64,000 nt of DNA, from contig JADKKF010000010.1 of NCBI GenBank assembly GCA_016720635.1, positions 91,793-155,792 on the forward strand. The letters are read 5' to 3'. Below are positions 53,807 through 62,299 of the stretch, piece by piece (the stretch's first letter is position 1; each line of letters starts with the position of its first letter). Below the pieces are notes generated by a model. That model had not been told where the DNA came from. It was given only the letters and a program-made list of their open reading frames with translations, and ran no database searches. The stretch is from Saprospiraceae bacterium. GTDB lineage: Bacteria; Bacteroidota; Bacteroidia; Chitinophagales; Saprospiraceae. Made by a program: the position numbers and the translations under genes.

Positions 53807-54554
53807 GGGCAGAAAGATCAATAATTTTTCTTTTAAGTTCAAACTGTTGTCCTAAATAAACCTTTCGTACCGTTTCATCTGCAGCCAGCTCTTCCGCTGT
53901 TCCTTGTTTGAGGATTTTTCCTTCAAACATTAGATAAGCCCTGTCTGTGATGGATAAAGTCTCTTGTACATTGTGATCGGTAATCAATATTCCGATATTT
54001 TTGGTTTTAAGTTTAGCGACGACGTGTTGTATATCTTCTACGGCTATTGGGTCAATCCCTGCAAATGGTTCATCCAAAAGAATAAATTTCGGATCGGATG
54101 CTAGTGCCCTAGCAATTTCCGTACGCCTTCTCTCTCCTCCAGAGACGGTATCTCCATCATTTTTTCTTACTTTTTCAAGTCTAAATTCTCTTATTAGCGA
54201 TTCGAGTTTATCTTTCTGTTCTTCTTTCGTGAGTTTCGTCATTTCTAGCACTGCCCTGATATTGTCCTCTACGCTCATCTTTCTAAAAATTGAAGCCTCT
54301 TGCGGTAGATATCCAATCCCTAACTGAGCGCGTTGGTACATGGGCAATTTGGTGATATCCCGATCATCAAGGAAAACTTTTCCTTCATCGGGCTGGATAA
54401 AACCTACCGCCATATAAAATGAAGTAGTTTTCCCTGCACCATTAGGCCCCAATAATCCCACGATTTCACCCTGTTGCACCTCTATATTTACCCCATTCAC
54501 CACTTTGCGTGATCCATAAGTTTTTGCGAGATTTGTTGCTGATAGTTTTAACAT
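53799..54554 (-). CDS. lptB: LPS export ABC transporter ATP-binding protein
   Basis: LptB powers the LptB2FG complex that extracts LPS from the inner membrane. The 251-residue ATPase has Walker A GLLGPNGAGKTT near residue 33, LGYLPQEASIFRKMSVEDNI (Q-loop), signature VSGGERRRTEIARAL, Walker B FILLDEPFAGIDPIAV and the H-loop ILITDHNV, all LptB-specific in wording. ATG at 54554 is chosen over 54578 since the family starts near MLKL.ATNLAK. No lptF/G is in the window. The Ig-like lipoprotein gene lies directly upstream, and two small lipoprotein genes overlap downstream. Confidence 0.95.
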   Translation of the reverse strand: MLKLSATNLAKTYGSRKVVNGVNIEVQQGEIVGLLGPNGAGKTTSFYMAVGFIQPDEGKVFLDDRDITKLPMYQRAQLGIGYLPQEASIFRKMSVEDNIRAVLEMTKLTKEEQKDKLESLIREFRLEKVRKNDGDTVSGGERRRTEIARALASDPKFILLDEPFAGIDPIAVEDIQHVVAKLKTKNIGILITDHNVQETLSITDRAYLMFEGKILKQGTAEELAADETVRKVYLGQQFELKRKIIDLSAHD

Positions 54555-54574
54555 AGTATAATCAGTGTAACCAA

Positions 54575-56188
54575 TCAATTAGTTTGAATAGCTTTTTGTT
54601 CAAAAATGGTAGGTATTTCTAGGCTAATATTTATTTCCCAATTTGGTTTAAAATTGTCGATAGCTTTCTGAAAAATCCTCTCAGGCACTTTTTTTTGAAA
54701 TATGGAGACCCCATCCCAAATCCCATTATTATTTTCATCCTCTATGACAATAATTTTATAATTAGCCTTTTCCAATGGTTTAGACGTCAGTATTAATTCC
54801 TTTTTTTTGTCAAAAATATTCCATTCATGAACGATTTCTTTTTCATTTTTTATTATTTGGATGATTAAAGGTAGTTTAGAATTTTCACAATTCAATTTTA
54901 TGCCAATATTACCATAATCTTCCAATTTTATGGGTTTCAATAGAAATTTTACGGAATCATTGATCATTTTATTTTGAAATAATAAGTTTCCCGCAGGTAT
55001 AACCAGAGTTGAAATTGAATCGCCAATAGGCAAAGATTTTATCTCAATACTATATTTTGTTTCACCTAGATCCATAGCTACTTGACGACTTGAATCGTTT
55101 AAAATAACCAAATTAGAGCGAATCGAATCCACAATGAAATCTGAAATGATATTAATGGGGTTACCCAGAAGATAAGTATTATCTGGATCAAGATAAATAT
55201 TGGACTTTAACTCTCTAATAGGATAAACCATTACATCGATACTGTCTTTAGTCCCGTCATTGAAATAAATCAAGAATTTATTATTTAGCAAAGTATCGCT
55301 TTTGAACTCGAAGCGAATTTTGGTTTTTGTGACTTGATAATTAAAAAATATGTTTTTATTAGCGGAAACGATGGAATCCACCTTGATATTTTGATCATAG
55401 GTTATTAGTGCTTTGCCTTTTGGGGTATAAATTTTCAAGCCAACACCGCGCACTGATTTTTGCTTTGCCAACCAAATTTCCCCAAGATTAATTATAGAAT
55501 CTTTAACTTGAATAGTTTGTGACAAAAATCCTATTTTCTCAATTAAAGAATCCCATTTTTTATTTTGATTTTCATCTTGAAATGCATACACTTTAAATGG
55601 CCTATTGGGTAAGTTCGAAAAGGAAAATGACCCATCCTTTTCAGCGGTAACAAAATATTTCGGTTGGGATTTGAAAACCGCGCTGTCCGACATATCTTCA
55701 TACAAAATCACAGCAGTATTGGCGATTGGCTGTTTGTTGTACCAATCTATTACCCTTCCGATTATTTTTCCACTATCGATTTGAGTGCCTGTAGAAAAAA
55801 TAAAATTGAAATCCTTGATGGCATTGCTTTCGTTGATGTCTTGTATTGCATTATTGAACGCAATTTTATAAGTTGTAGCTTCGTCCCAAATGCCTTCTTC
55901 GAAAAGCATTTTTATTCCCTTATTTACTACATCAATTTTCGCCGTTTGCTTGATGGGAGGACTGATGATGATGTTTTGAACAGGGTTATTCAGTTTTACC
56001 CATTCATCAAAGTAAAAATTAAGCTGTTTTGGCTTAAAATTTTTTTGCCCATTTGGACTTGATTTTTTAACTAATATTTGTGGTGGAGTAATATCTTTTG
56101 ATCCACCAGCTATAGTTCCAACTTGAGCACAGTTTTGCAGCATCAATACCCCAAATAGAAATAGGAATGGAGAAATCTTATGGAGCAC
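54575..56188 (-). CDS. Ig-like (Big_5) domain lipoprotein
   Basis: The 537-residue product has a lipoprotein signal (MLHKISPFLFLFGVLMLQNC) and then GGSKDITPPQILVKKSSPNGQKNF...FYFDEWVKL, the N-terminal Ig-like domain of the Big_5 type found in many Bacteroidota lipoproteins. A carboxypeptidase-regulatory-like beta-domain follows (IIGRVIDWYNKQPIANTAVILY ... FSFSNLPNRPFKVYAFQDENQNKKWD). The start is GTG at 56188; the only nearby ATG is inside the signal. Outer-membrane or periplasmic anchoring is inferred. The role is unknown, but adjacency to lptB recurs in this phylum in my recollection. Confidence 0.8.
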   Translation of the reverse strand: MLHKISPFLFLFGVLMLQNCAQVGTIAGGSKDITPPQILVKKSSPNGQKNFKPKQLNFYFDEWVKLNNPVQNIIISPPIKQTAKIDVVNKGIKMLFEEGIWDEATTYKIAFNNAIQDINESNAIKDFNFIFSTGTQIDSGKIIGRVIDWYNKQPIANTAVILYEDMSDSAVFKSQPKYFVTAEKDGSFSFSNLPNRPFKVYAFQDENQNKKWDSLIEKIGFLSQTIQVKDSIINLGEIWLAKQKSVRGVGLKIYTPKGKALITYDQNIKVDSIVSANKNIFFNYQVTKTKIRFEFKSDTLLNNKFLIYFNDGTKDSIDVMVYPIRELKSNIYLDPDNTYLLGNPINIISDFIVDSIRSNLVILNDSSRQVAMDLGETKYSIEIKSLPIGDSISTLVIPAGNLLFQNKMINDSVKFLLKPIKLEDYGNIGIKLNCENSKLPLIIQIIKNEKEIVHEWNIFDKKKELILTSKPLEKANYKIIVIEDENNNGIWDGVSIFQKKVPERIFQKAIDNFKPNWEINISLEIPTIFEQKAIQTN

Positions 56189-56279
56189 TGTGATTTATTA
56201 CATTTTAAGTATCAAAAATATGCTTTACTTAATGAAACAATGGGAATAAAATCTTGAACTAGCAATTTTAATATAATAA

Positions 56280-57191
56280 TTATTGCTTCCCGAAATTGAC
56301 GCCTACTGTCAATTCATGGCTACCATTGTTATATTGTTGGAATTTGTAAAATGCTGCATCGTAAGAATAATTCAACGAGATTCCTTTGAAACTAGCACCT
56401 AATGTTAATCCCAAAGCACTGCCCAAACCATTCGTTCCAACCTTATACATTAACCCTCCAACTAGATTATTTTCTAGGAATGAAAATAATAAATTGAAAT
56501 CAATATAAGTAGGTGGATTGTCCGAATAAATTTTTCGAACATAAATAGAAGGAATTACCCCAAATTTTACATTTTGGTCAATATTAAATCGTTTTCCACC
56601 TCCAATTATGAAGGATTGTAGAAGGGGATAATTTCCATTGTCACCTTCTGTGAAAGGAGCAATGATAAACTTGGGTAACGCAAAATCAATGAAGATACCG
56701 CTTTTGGTGGTAGCATGTGCGCCAAAATTGGCGTTGAAATAGGAGTATCCTCCTGCAAAAGATGCAACTACTGGATCATTTGGATCAAGATTAGGGTCTT
56801 GAAGGATATCAGAAGTTAATTTCCTGGTTTCATATTCCCCGCTCAAGCCCAGTCCAATGGTATAATTTTCAAATTTTAATTTGTAAGCATATCCCAATTG
56901 AGCTTTGAATCTCGATAAAGAAGCTATTTTTTCATTAAAAATCCTAGCCGAAATTCCTGCTTTTTCATTAAGTGGTCCTTCGTATTGAAGCGTTATCAGA
57001 TTTTGGTTGTTATCAAAACCCGACCAATGTGTGCGGTAATTGACAAATACACTGTGTAAGTTTTCTTTTGTAATGGCCCCTGGGTTTATTAAAGAGGGAT
57101 AAATTACATAATGGTTGTATTCTGCATGTTCCTGAGCTGAGCTGAATAACGGAAACAAACATATCATCAAGCCAAATAAAATATTTCTCAT
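56280..57191 (-). CDS. PorP/SprF family T9SS outer-membrane protein
   Basis: The 303-residue barrel begins with a signal peptide (MRNILFGLMICLFPLFSSA) and the PorP/SprF hallmark QEHAEYNHYVIYPSLINPGAITKEN...VFVNYRTHWSGFDN, then strands to the C-terminal GVNFGKQ. SprF of Flavobacterium is needed for export and assembly of the adhesin SprB, encoded beside it. Here the gene follows a SprB-repeat protein by 42 bases, the same pairing, so it probably serves that protein. Confidence 0.92.
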   Translation of the reverse strand: MRNILFGLMICLFPLFSSAQEHAEYNHYVIYPSLINPGAITKENLHSVFVNYRTHWSGFDNNQNLITLQYEGPLNEKAGISARIFNEKIASLSRFKAQLGYAYKLKFENYTIGLGLSGEYETRKLTSDILQDPNLDPNDPVVASFAGGYSYFNANFGAHATTKSGIFIDFALPKFIIAPFTEGDNGNYPLLQSFIIGGGKRFNIDQNVKFGVIPSIYVRKIYSDNPPTYIDFNLLFSFLENNLVGGLMYKVGTNGLGSALGLTLGASFKGISLNYSYDAAFYKFQQYNNGSHELTVGVNFGKQ

Positions 57192-57233
57192 GTTTTATTC
57201 TTTAAATTATTATGTATTTTGTGAATACGTTTT

Positions 57234-60062
57234 TTAATTTCTTAAAATGGTCAAAGATCCTTTTACTAATTTAGTTGTCGCACCTGTAGAATTTTTTAAT
57301 GTCAAGACAAAAAAGTATCCTCCAGTTGGCAATTCTTGATTGTTATTGCCCAATCCAGTCCAATCGTTGGTATAATTTACAGTGTTGTACACTAATTTGC
57401 CCCATCTATCGAAAACTTCAAGGCTATTCTTGTTATTATCAACACAGCTGATGTAGAATACGTCATTCTTACTGTCTCCATTCGGTGTTAATACTTTCGA
57501 ATTGTTACATTCTTCTTTTCCAGAAGTTTCTGAACACTCTGTGACAATTGTTTTTGGGCAATTGTTAGCATCTCTAACGACTAAAGTATAAGATTTTGGT
57601 GTAACATTTACCAAACATGCCGTCGTAGAAGAAGCGTTGCTCCACTCATAAGTATAAGGTGTTACTCCACCTGAGACGGTGATGCACACGTTCATGGTAC
57701 TATCTGTACAAATTTTATTAACTTCTGATAAAAGAATTGCTGACGGTGCCGTTAGGGTAATATCTGCAGTTTTTGTAGCTCCAAGACCATCAGTTACTGT
57801 CACTTGATAATTTCCTTTACATAAATTTGCTCGCGAGCCTAAGGTTGATCCGTCATTCCATTTATATGAGAATTGTCCGTTTCCACCTGTAACTTGAAGT
57901 GTTATGGAACCGTCGCATATTCCATCACATTTCACATTAAACCCATTGAGGTTGGAAGTTGTAACAGCTATATTAATTGGATTGGTGCCGCCTGAAGTTG
58001 TTACCACAAAACTATCAGAAGTAGTACATCCGTTGGTATCAGTTACTGTTACTACATAAGTTCCTGCTGCTAGAGAAGTTCTGATTGGGGTAGGAGTTTG
58101 TCCTCCTGGTGCCCAAAAATATGTATAAGTTCCAGTGCCACCTGTTGCAGTGAAAGAGATACTACCAGTTGATTGACCAGCTTGGGTCTGAGTAACATTC
58201 TTATTGCCAATAGATATAGGTGCGTTTGCGGTTACTTGGTAATTCCTTGTTATAGAACAGCCACCATAAAAAATCACAACGCTATAACTTCCTGCAGGGA
58301 TATTCGAAATACTATTACCAGTTGTGCCATTGGACCATTGGTAGGTAACGCCAGTACTAGGGGTTACAGTCAATGATATAGAACCATTAGATTGTCCATT
58401 GCATAAAACATTAGTAATTACTGGCACAATTGTTGGCTCCGAAGCTGCTGTAATAACTACCGAGGTAACTACAACTTTTGCTGGTGTAGAACTATCAGTC
58501 ACCGTTACAAAATGTGTCCCTGATGTCAATGCATTGGCAGTTTTGGTTGTTTCTCCATTATCCCAAAGATATCTGATGGGTAAATTACATCTAGCAGAAG
58601 CAGACTCCGTTACTTGAGCTGCACCATTCGCGGTAGAAGGACAGGTAGCTTGTCGGGTCATTGCAGCGGTGGCCGTAAGGGTACAATCATCAGGATTTAC
58701 TACAGTTTTATCTCCAATATAAATGAAACCTTTGCACACTTGAACAGCAGATCCTCCTGGTATAAAATCTAACGGCAGCTGTTCAGTTGCATCTAACCCA
58801 ATAGAAATATCAGCTGTGGTACCAGTTGAACCAATTACAGTAAATGCGATAGCAAAAATATCGCTTGCATTGGGTCTTGTAAGTGGAGTTGCTGTTGAAT
58901 AAATCGTAAGAATTTTACCAGAAGCTGCACTTGCAATGTTAAAGTCATTATCAATGTTAGCTCCCGGGAAATATACAGCTCTGACGCTGTCAAACCTTAA
59001 TTTGTCTTTGTCAAATCTAATTGTAAATTGATACCCTTCTATATTGGTGAAACCATATGCCTTAAAATAAACTACGGCTTTATTACCTGTTGGAACCGTA
59101 TCTCTAGTGATACCAACTCCTAATCCAGTAGGTGTACATCCAGTATTTCCACCTCCTACGGTCACTCGTCCAGTTGTGCTGGTAAGATTGTAGTTTCCTG
59201 CTGTTCCTGTAATTTCTACAGTTAATGGAGGATTAGGCCCGAAGGTAATATCGGAACTCCCCGATGCGCCATCCTTGACTTTAAAGCATAATTCATATAT
59301 TTTCGTTCCATCGGCGACTGTTACTGGATCGGCAGAACTCCAAACTACATTTACAAATCCAGTTGTATTGTTAGAAACAAAATTTGAACTCGTCAAGCCT
59401 GTAAGATTTATTCCATTAACCTGGACGAATTCTAATACACTAGGATTAAATTGAATAGCATATTGGAATGAAGAAATATTTGTAAAACCTTCTGTTGACA
59501 CTTTCACACATACATTTGCTCCTGGTGCAGCGGTTTCAGAAGATGCAATGAATTTTACACTATTACCGGCAGTGCCTGATATGGTCACTGATCCACTGAC
59601 GGACCCTATAGAATAAAATGTTCCTGAAGCGCTCACATATTCAAAACTAAGTGGAGTATTCACAATATTTACTGGAGATGTTTGCCCAGAAGATCCAATC
59701 AGTTTGAATCTTATTTTAAAAAATGTTGAATTATTCGGTAGGGTAATGAAAGACCCAGACGTATTCCAAGAAAATATACCAGTCCCAGGAAAACCAGGTA
59801 TGCTGGTATTGATATTATCATTCGTGAGGGATCCTGTTGGCAATCCTGAGCCTGTCGTGATTAATTCATTGAATTCGATAATGGCAGGGTTCCAATTTAT
59901 TGAAAATTGGATCGCATTGATATCAATGAACGAATCTACTTTGAATTCTACATCGACAAATGAGCTGTTGGGTCCACTAGACGAACTGATTTTAAATACT
60001 GGTCTAGCTTCTAAGGTGACCCACCCAAATATAAAAATTACTAAACAAAAGAAATGCTTCAT
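57234..60062 (-). CDS. multi-cohesin, SprB-repeat surface protein with T9SS type B sorting domain
   Basis: The 942-residue precursor has a signal peptide (MKHFFCLVIFIFGWVTLEA) and three cohesin-like domains (~20-160, 165-305, 315-455), each with a phrase like 'IQFSINWNPAIIEFNEL' or 'YQFTIRFDKDKLRFDSV' followed by a late strand of F.I.F.V.G type. About five SprB-like repeats follow (G...YTYxW..G......L..G.Y.VTVTD..GC), and then the gliding-motility-associated C-terminus (VLTPNGDSKNDVF ... VFDRWGKLVYN ... PTGGYFFVL). Cohesins bind dockerins, and dockerin-like modules are present in the next two genes upstream. Surface location through T9SS, SprF-assisted, is expected. Confidence 0.88.
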   Translation of the reverse strand: MKHFFCLVIFIFGWVTLEARPVFKISSSSGPNSSFVDVEFKVDSFIDINAIQFSINWNPAIIEFNELITTGSGLPTGSLTNDNINTSIPGFPGTGIFSWNTSGSFITLPNNSTFFKIRFKLIGSSGQTSPVNIVNTPLSFEYVSASGTFYSIGSVSGSVTISGTAGNSVKFIASSETAAPGANVCVKVSTEGFTNISSFQYAIQFNPSVLEFVQVNGINLTGLTSSNFVSNNTTGFVNVVWSSADPVTVADGTKIYELCFKVKDGASGSSDITFGPNPPLTVEITGTAGNYNLTSTTGRVTVGGGNTGCTPTGLGVGITRDTVPTGNKAVVYFKAYGFTNIEGYQFTIRFDKDKLRFDSVRAVYFPGANIDNDFNIASAASGKILTIYSTATPLTRPNASDIFAIAFTVIGSTGTTADISIGLDATEQLPLDFIPGGSAVQVCKGFIYIGDKTVVNPDDCTLTATAAMTRQATCPSTANGAAQVTESASARCNLPIRYLWDNGETTKTANALTSGTHFVTVTDSSTPAKVVVTSVVITAASEPTIVPVITNVLCNGQSNGSISLTVTPSTGVTYQWSNGTTGNSISNIPAGSYSVVIFYGGCSITRNYQVTANAPISIGNKNVTQTQAGQSTGSISFTATGGTGTYTYFWAPGGQTPTPIRTSLAAGTYVVTVTDTNGCTTSDSFVVTTSGGTNPINIAVTTSNLNGFNVKCDGICDGSITLQVTGGNGQFSYKWNDGSTLGSRANLCKGNYQVTVTDGLGATKTADITLTAPSAILLSEVNKICTDSTMNVCITVSGGVTPYTYEWSNASSTTACLVNVTPKSYTLVVRDANNCPKTIVTECSETSGKEECNNSKVLTPNGDSKNDVFYISCVDNNKNSLEVFDRWGKLVYNTVNYTNDWTGLGNNNQELPTGGYFFVLTLKNSTGATTKLVKGSLTILRN

Positions 60063-60251
60063 TTTTTTTAATTATTTTATTCTAATAGTCCTATAATTGA
60101 AGGAATTATTGTTTGTTAAAAATTAACCTATCAAATGCTAAAGTATAGCAAAAATATGGCTAAAAGGACGCTGGAGTCGGCGTAAATGCCTCAAATCTTT
60201 CGCAAAGTTAAGTCATTACGCACAAAATTGAACCAATTGTTACATATATTT

Positions 60252-62216
60252 TTATTTTGAAATTGTTTTAAATATCTTTTTTTGTTGTACATATTGACCA
60301 GTTTTCATTTCTAAGATTAATAAACCCCCAGCTTGAAGATCACTTAAGTTTATGGTAAATTGATTAAAACCAGAGGTGAATTGTATTTCTTTATTCCAAA
60401 CAAATCTTCCATCCATAGAATAGAGTACCAAACTTCCTGATTCGTTACTTGGGTAATTACAATTTATATTCAAAGTCTCATTCATCGGATTAGGGTAAAT
60501 ATCGAAATCAAATTCAAACTTTTTATTTTCCTGAGTAAAGGCTAATTGTAATTTGTTTAGATTTAGTTGTTTATCTACAGAAAGGCTTGGCAATTGGTCA
60601 TTTGAGAATTTAAATGCCTCAGACAAATTCTGTTTTTGTAAGGCTTTAAAAACGAACTCTATCACTGGAGTTTGTTCCTCAGTGATGAATCCAATTTGTC
60701 CATTTTCCTTGGATTTTGTGTTGATATTATCTTGTTGTGTTTGACTTTGTACTTTTATATATTCAACCTTTTTGGGATCAAACTCTAGTGTCCCTTGCAT
60801 ACCAATGACGTCTTGTGTGTTGCCAATTTTGAAGACGAATTCCTCTCCCAGTTCTACTTGTTTTTCTGGCAATATTAAAGAACGCATTGGATAGCTCCTT
60901 TCTTCTATTCGTGGGCCATCAAGGGTAAAACTCTGATCTAAATCCCCAATTTTTACCATAGTAAAATCGTAGGGTCTATAAAAATCTAATGGTGATGTCA
61001 TCGAAAATGTATAGTCACCTGCCAATCTATATGGGATATTTGCTATGTTATTTGTTCTAACGAACCTAAAAGATTGATTGCTCGGAAAAGAATCTATTGA
61101 CCCAAGCAAAGCCTTTTTTAAATCAATCAAATCTGCAATAGTATATGTTCCAGAATTGTCAATATCTGCAGCTAAAAGCAAATATGGGTTGGTAATGGGT
61201 CTTATTCCCAAAAGATGTTTCTGCATGGATACCATATCTAGGATACTTAAGCCATTCCTTAATTCTTGATTGTATTCGGGATACAACTTATAATCAACGT
61301 AGTAGGTCGGAATTGTATCTGTAGAATAGTGACCATTTATATCTGTTTTTGTAATAACATACCGAGTCGAAATAGAATTGAATCTCTGTTCTAAATGCAC
61401 GTTAATTCCTTTTTTTTTCTGACCATTAATCCCTTTTATTTGTCCAAATACTGGAAGAAAAAAAGGATCAGCAATATCACATTTTGTTTGGAAGTGTATA
61501 AAAGTTTCACATTTTCCGACATTTTTGTGAGCATCGTGCATATAGATGGTAATAGGGTTTATTCCATAGTTTTCTTTGGTAAATGTGTACGATGGCTTTA
61601 AGCCAAGTGAATCATAGGTAAAGGTATAAGGACCAGGACAATTATCGCTGGATAGGTTTAACCCTACAAACTCTTCCGCTAGGATATCCAGGGAACAATT
61701 ATTGTACATTAACATACCTATAAGTTCAAAACAAACCACTGTAGGGTTCCGACCGTCTTGAACGGTAACTTTTTGTGTACAGGTCGCTTGTTGACCACAG
61801 GCATCTGTGACGATCCAGGTCGCTTTATGTGTGCCATACGCAATGGTTTGATTGAACGCATTTGAAGTTCCAACATGATTGATACTGCCATCGTTGTTAA
61901 AATCCAAAGCATAAGTCCAGTTGAGGTCATTAGAAATACCACAATCAGTCGTTGCATTCATCGATAATGCCACTAAAGCCTGTGAGCAATTATTCTCTTG
62001 TGAGTTTATAATTGTGTCCTTACACCCCGAAATGATGATCGTATCTACGAGCTTTTCAGCATCAAATTCGTTAAAATCTATGCCATTTTTTTCATTTTTT
62101 AAAAAGATCTTAGTATTGGAAGATGCAAAAATGGGTGAAAAATCGAGTAGCAGCAGCATGTTTATTATAAAAATGCTATAATACTTGAGGTCGATGAAAG
62201 TGTTTTTAGTTTTCAT
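60252..62216 (-). CDS. dockerin-containing secreted protein with T9SS type A sorting domain
   Basis: The 654-residue protein has an N-terminal membrane/signal segment (YYSIFIINMLLLLDFSPIFA), HYR-like beta-domains (~60-260; WTYALDFNNDGSINHVG, GTHKATWIVTDACGQ), and a short carboxypeptidase-regulatory-like linker (INGQKKKGINVHLEQ). A dockerin-like pair near 310-375 follows (NGLSILDMVSMQKHLLG; DIDNSGTYTIADLIDLKKALLG), then a cohesin-like domain (~440-560; EFVFKIGNTQDVIGMQGTLEFDPKKVEYI) and a type A sorting domain (FDIYPNPMNETLNINC ... LSDLQAGGLLILEM). Only the second dockerin repeat retains the calcium-loop acids. Expected outside the cell. No catalytic domain is seen. Confidence 0.82.
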   Translation of the reverse strand: MKTKNTFIDLKYYSIFIINMLLLLDFSPIFASSNTKIFLKNEKNGIDFNEFDAEKLVDTIIISGCKDTIINSQENNCSQALVALSMNATTDCGISNDLNWTYALDFNNDGSINHVGTSNAFNQTIAYGTHKATWIVTDACGQQATCTQKVTVQDGRNPTVVCFELIGMLMYNNCSLDILAEEFVGLNLSSDNCPGPYTFTYDSLGLKPSYTFTKENYGINPITIYMHDAHKNVGKCETFIHFQTKCDIADPFFLPVFGQIKGINGQKKKGINVHLEQRFNSISTRYVITKTDINGHYSTDTIPTYYVDYKLYPEYNQELRNGLSILDMVSMQKHLLGIRPITNPYLLLAADIDNSGTYTIADLIDLKKALLGSIDSFPSNQSFRFVRTNNIANIPYRLAGDYTFSMTSPLDFYRPYDFTMVKIGDLDQSFTLDGPRIEERSYPMRSLILPEKQVELGEEFVFKIGNTQDVIGMQGTLEFDPKKVEYIKVQSQTQQDNINTKSKENGQIGFITEEQTPVIEFVFKALQKQNLSEAFKFSNDQLPSLSVDKQLNLNKLQLAFTQENKKFEFDFDIYPNPMNETLNINCNYPSNESGSLVLYSMDGRFVWNKEIQFTSGFNQFTINLSDLQAGGLLILEMKTGQYVQQKKIFKTISK

Positions 62217-62299
62217 TATATAGATAGATTCAATGATGAAACTGTATTAGAAAATATGATCTAAAACAGCCGTAAAATGGGATAACTTGCTAGTATTTG

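Noticed and set aside
57234..60062. Full cellulosome scaffoldin with cellulases
   Set aside because: Cohesin-like domains are visible, but no glycoside hydrolase or carbohydrate-binding module lies in the window.
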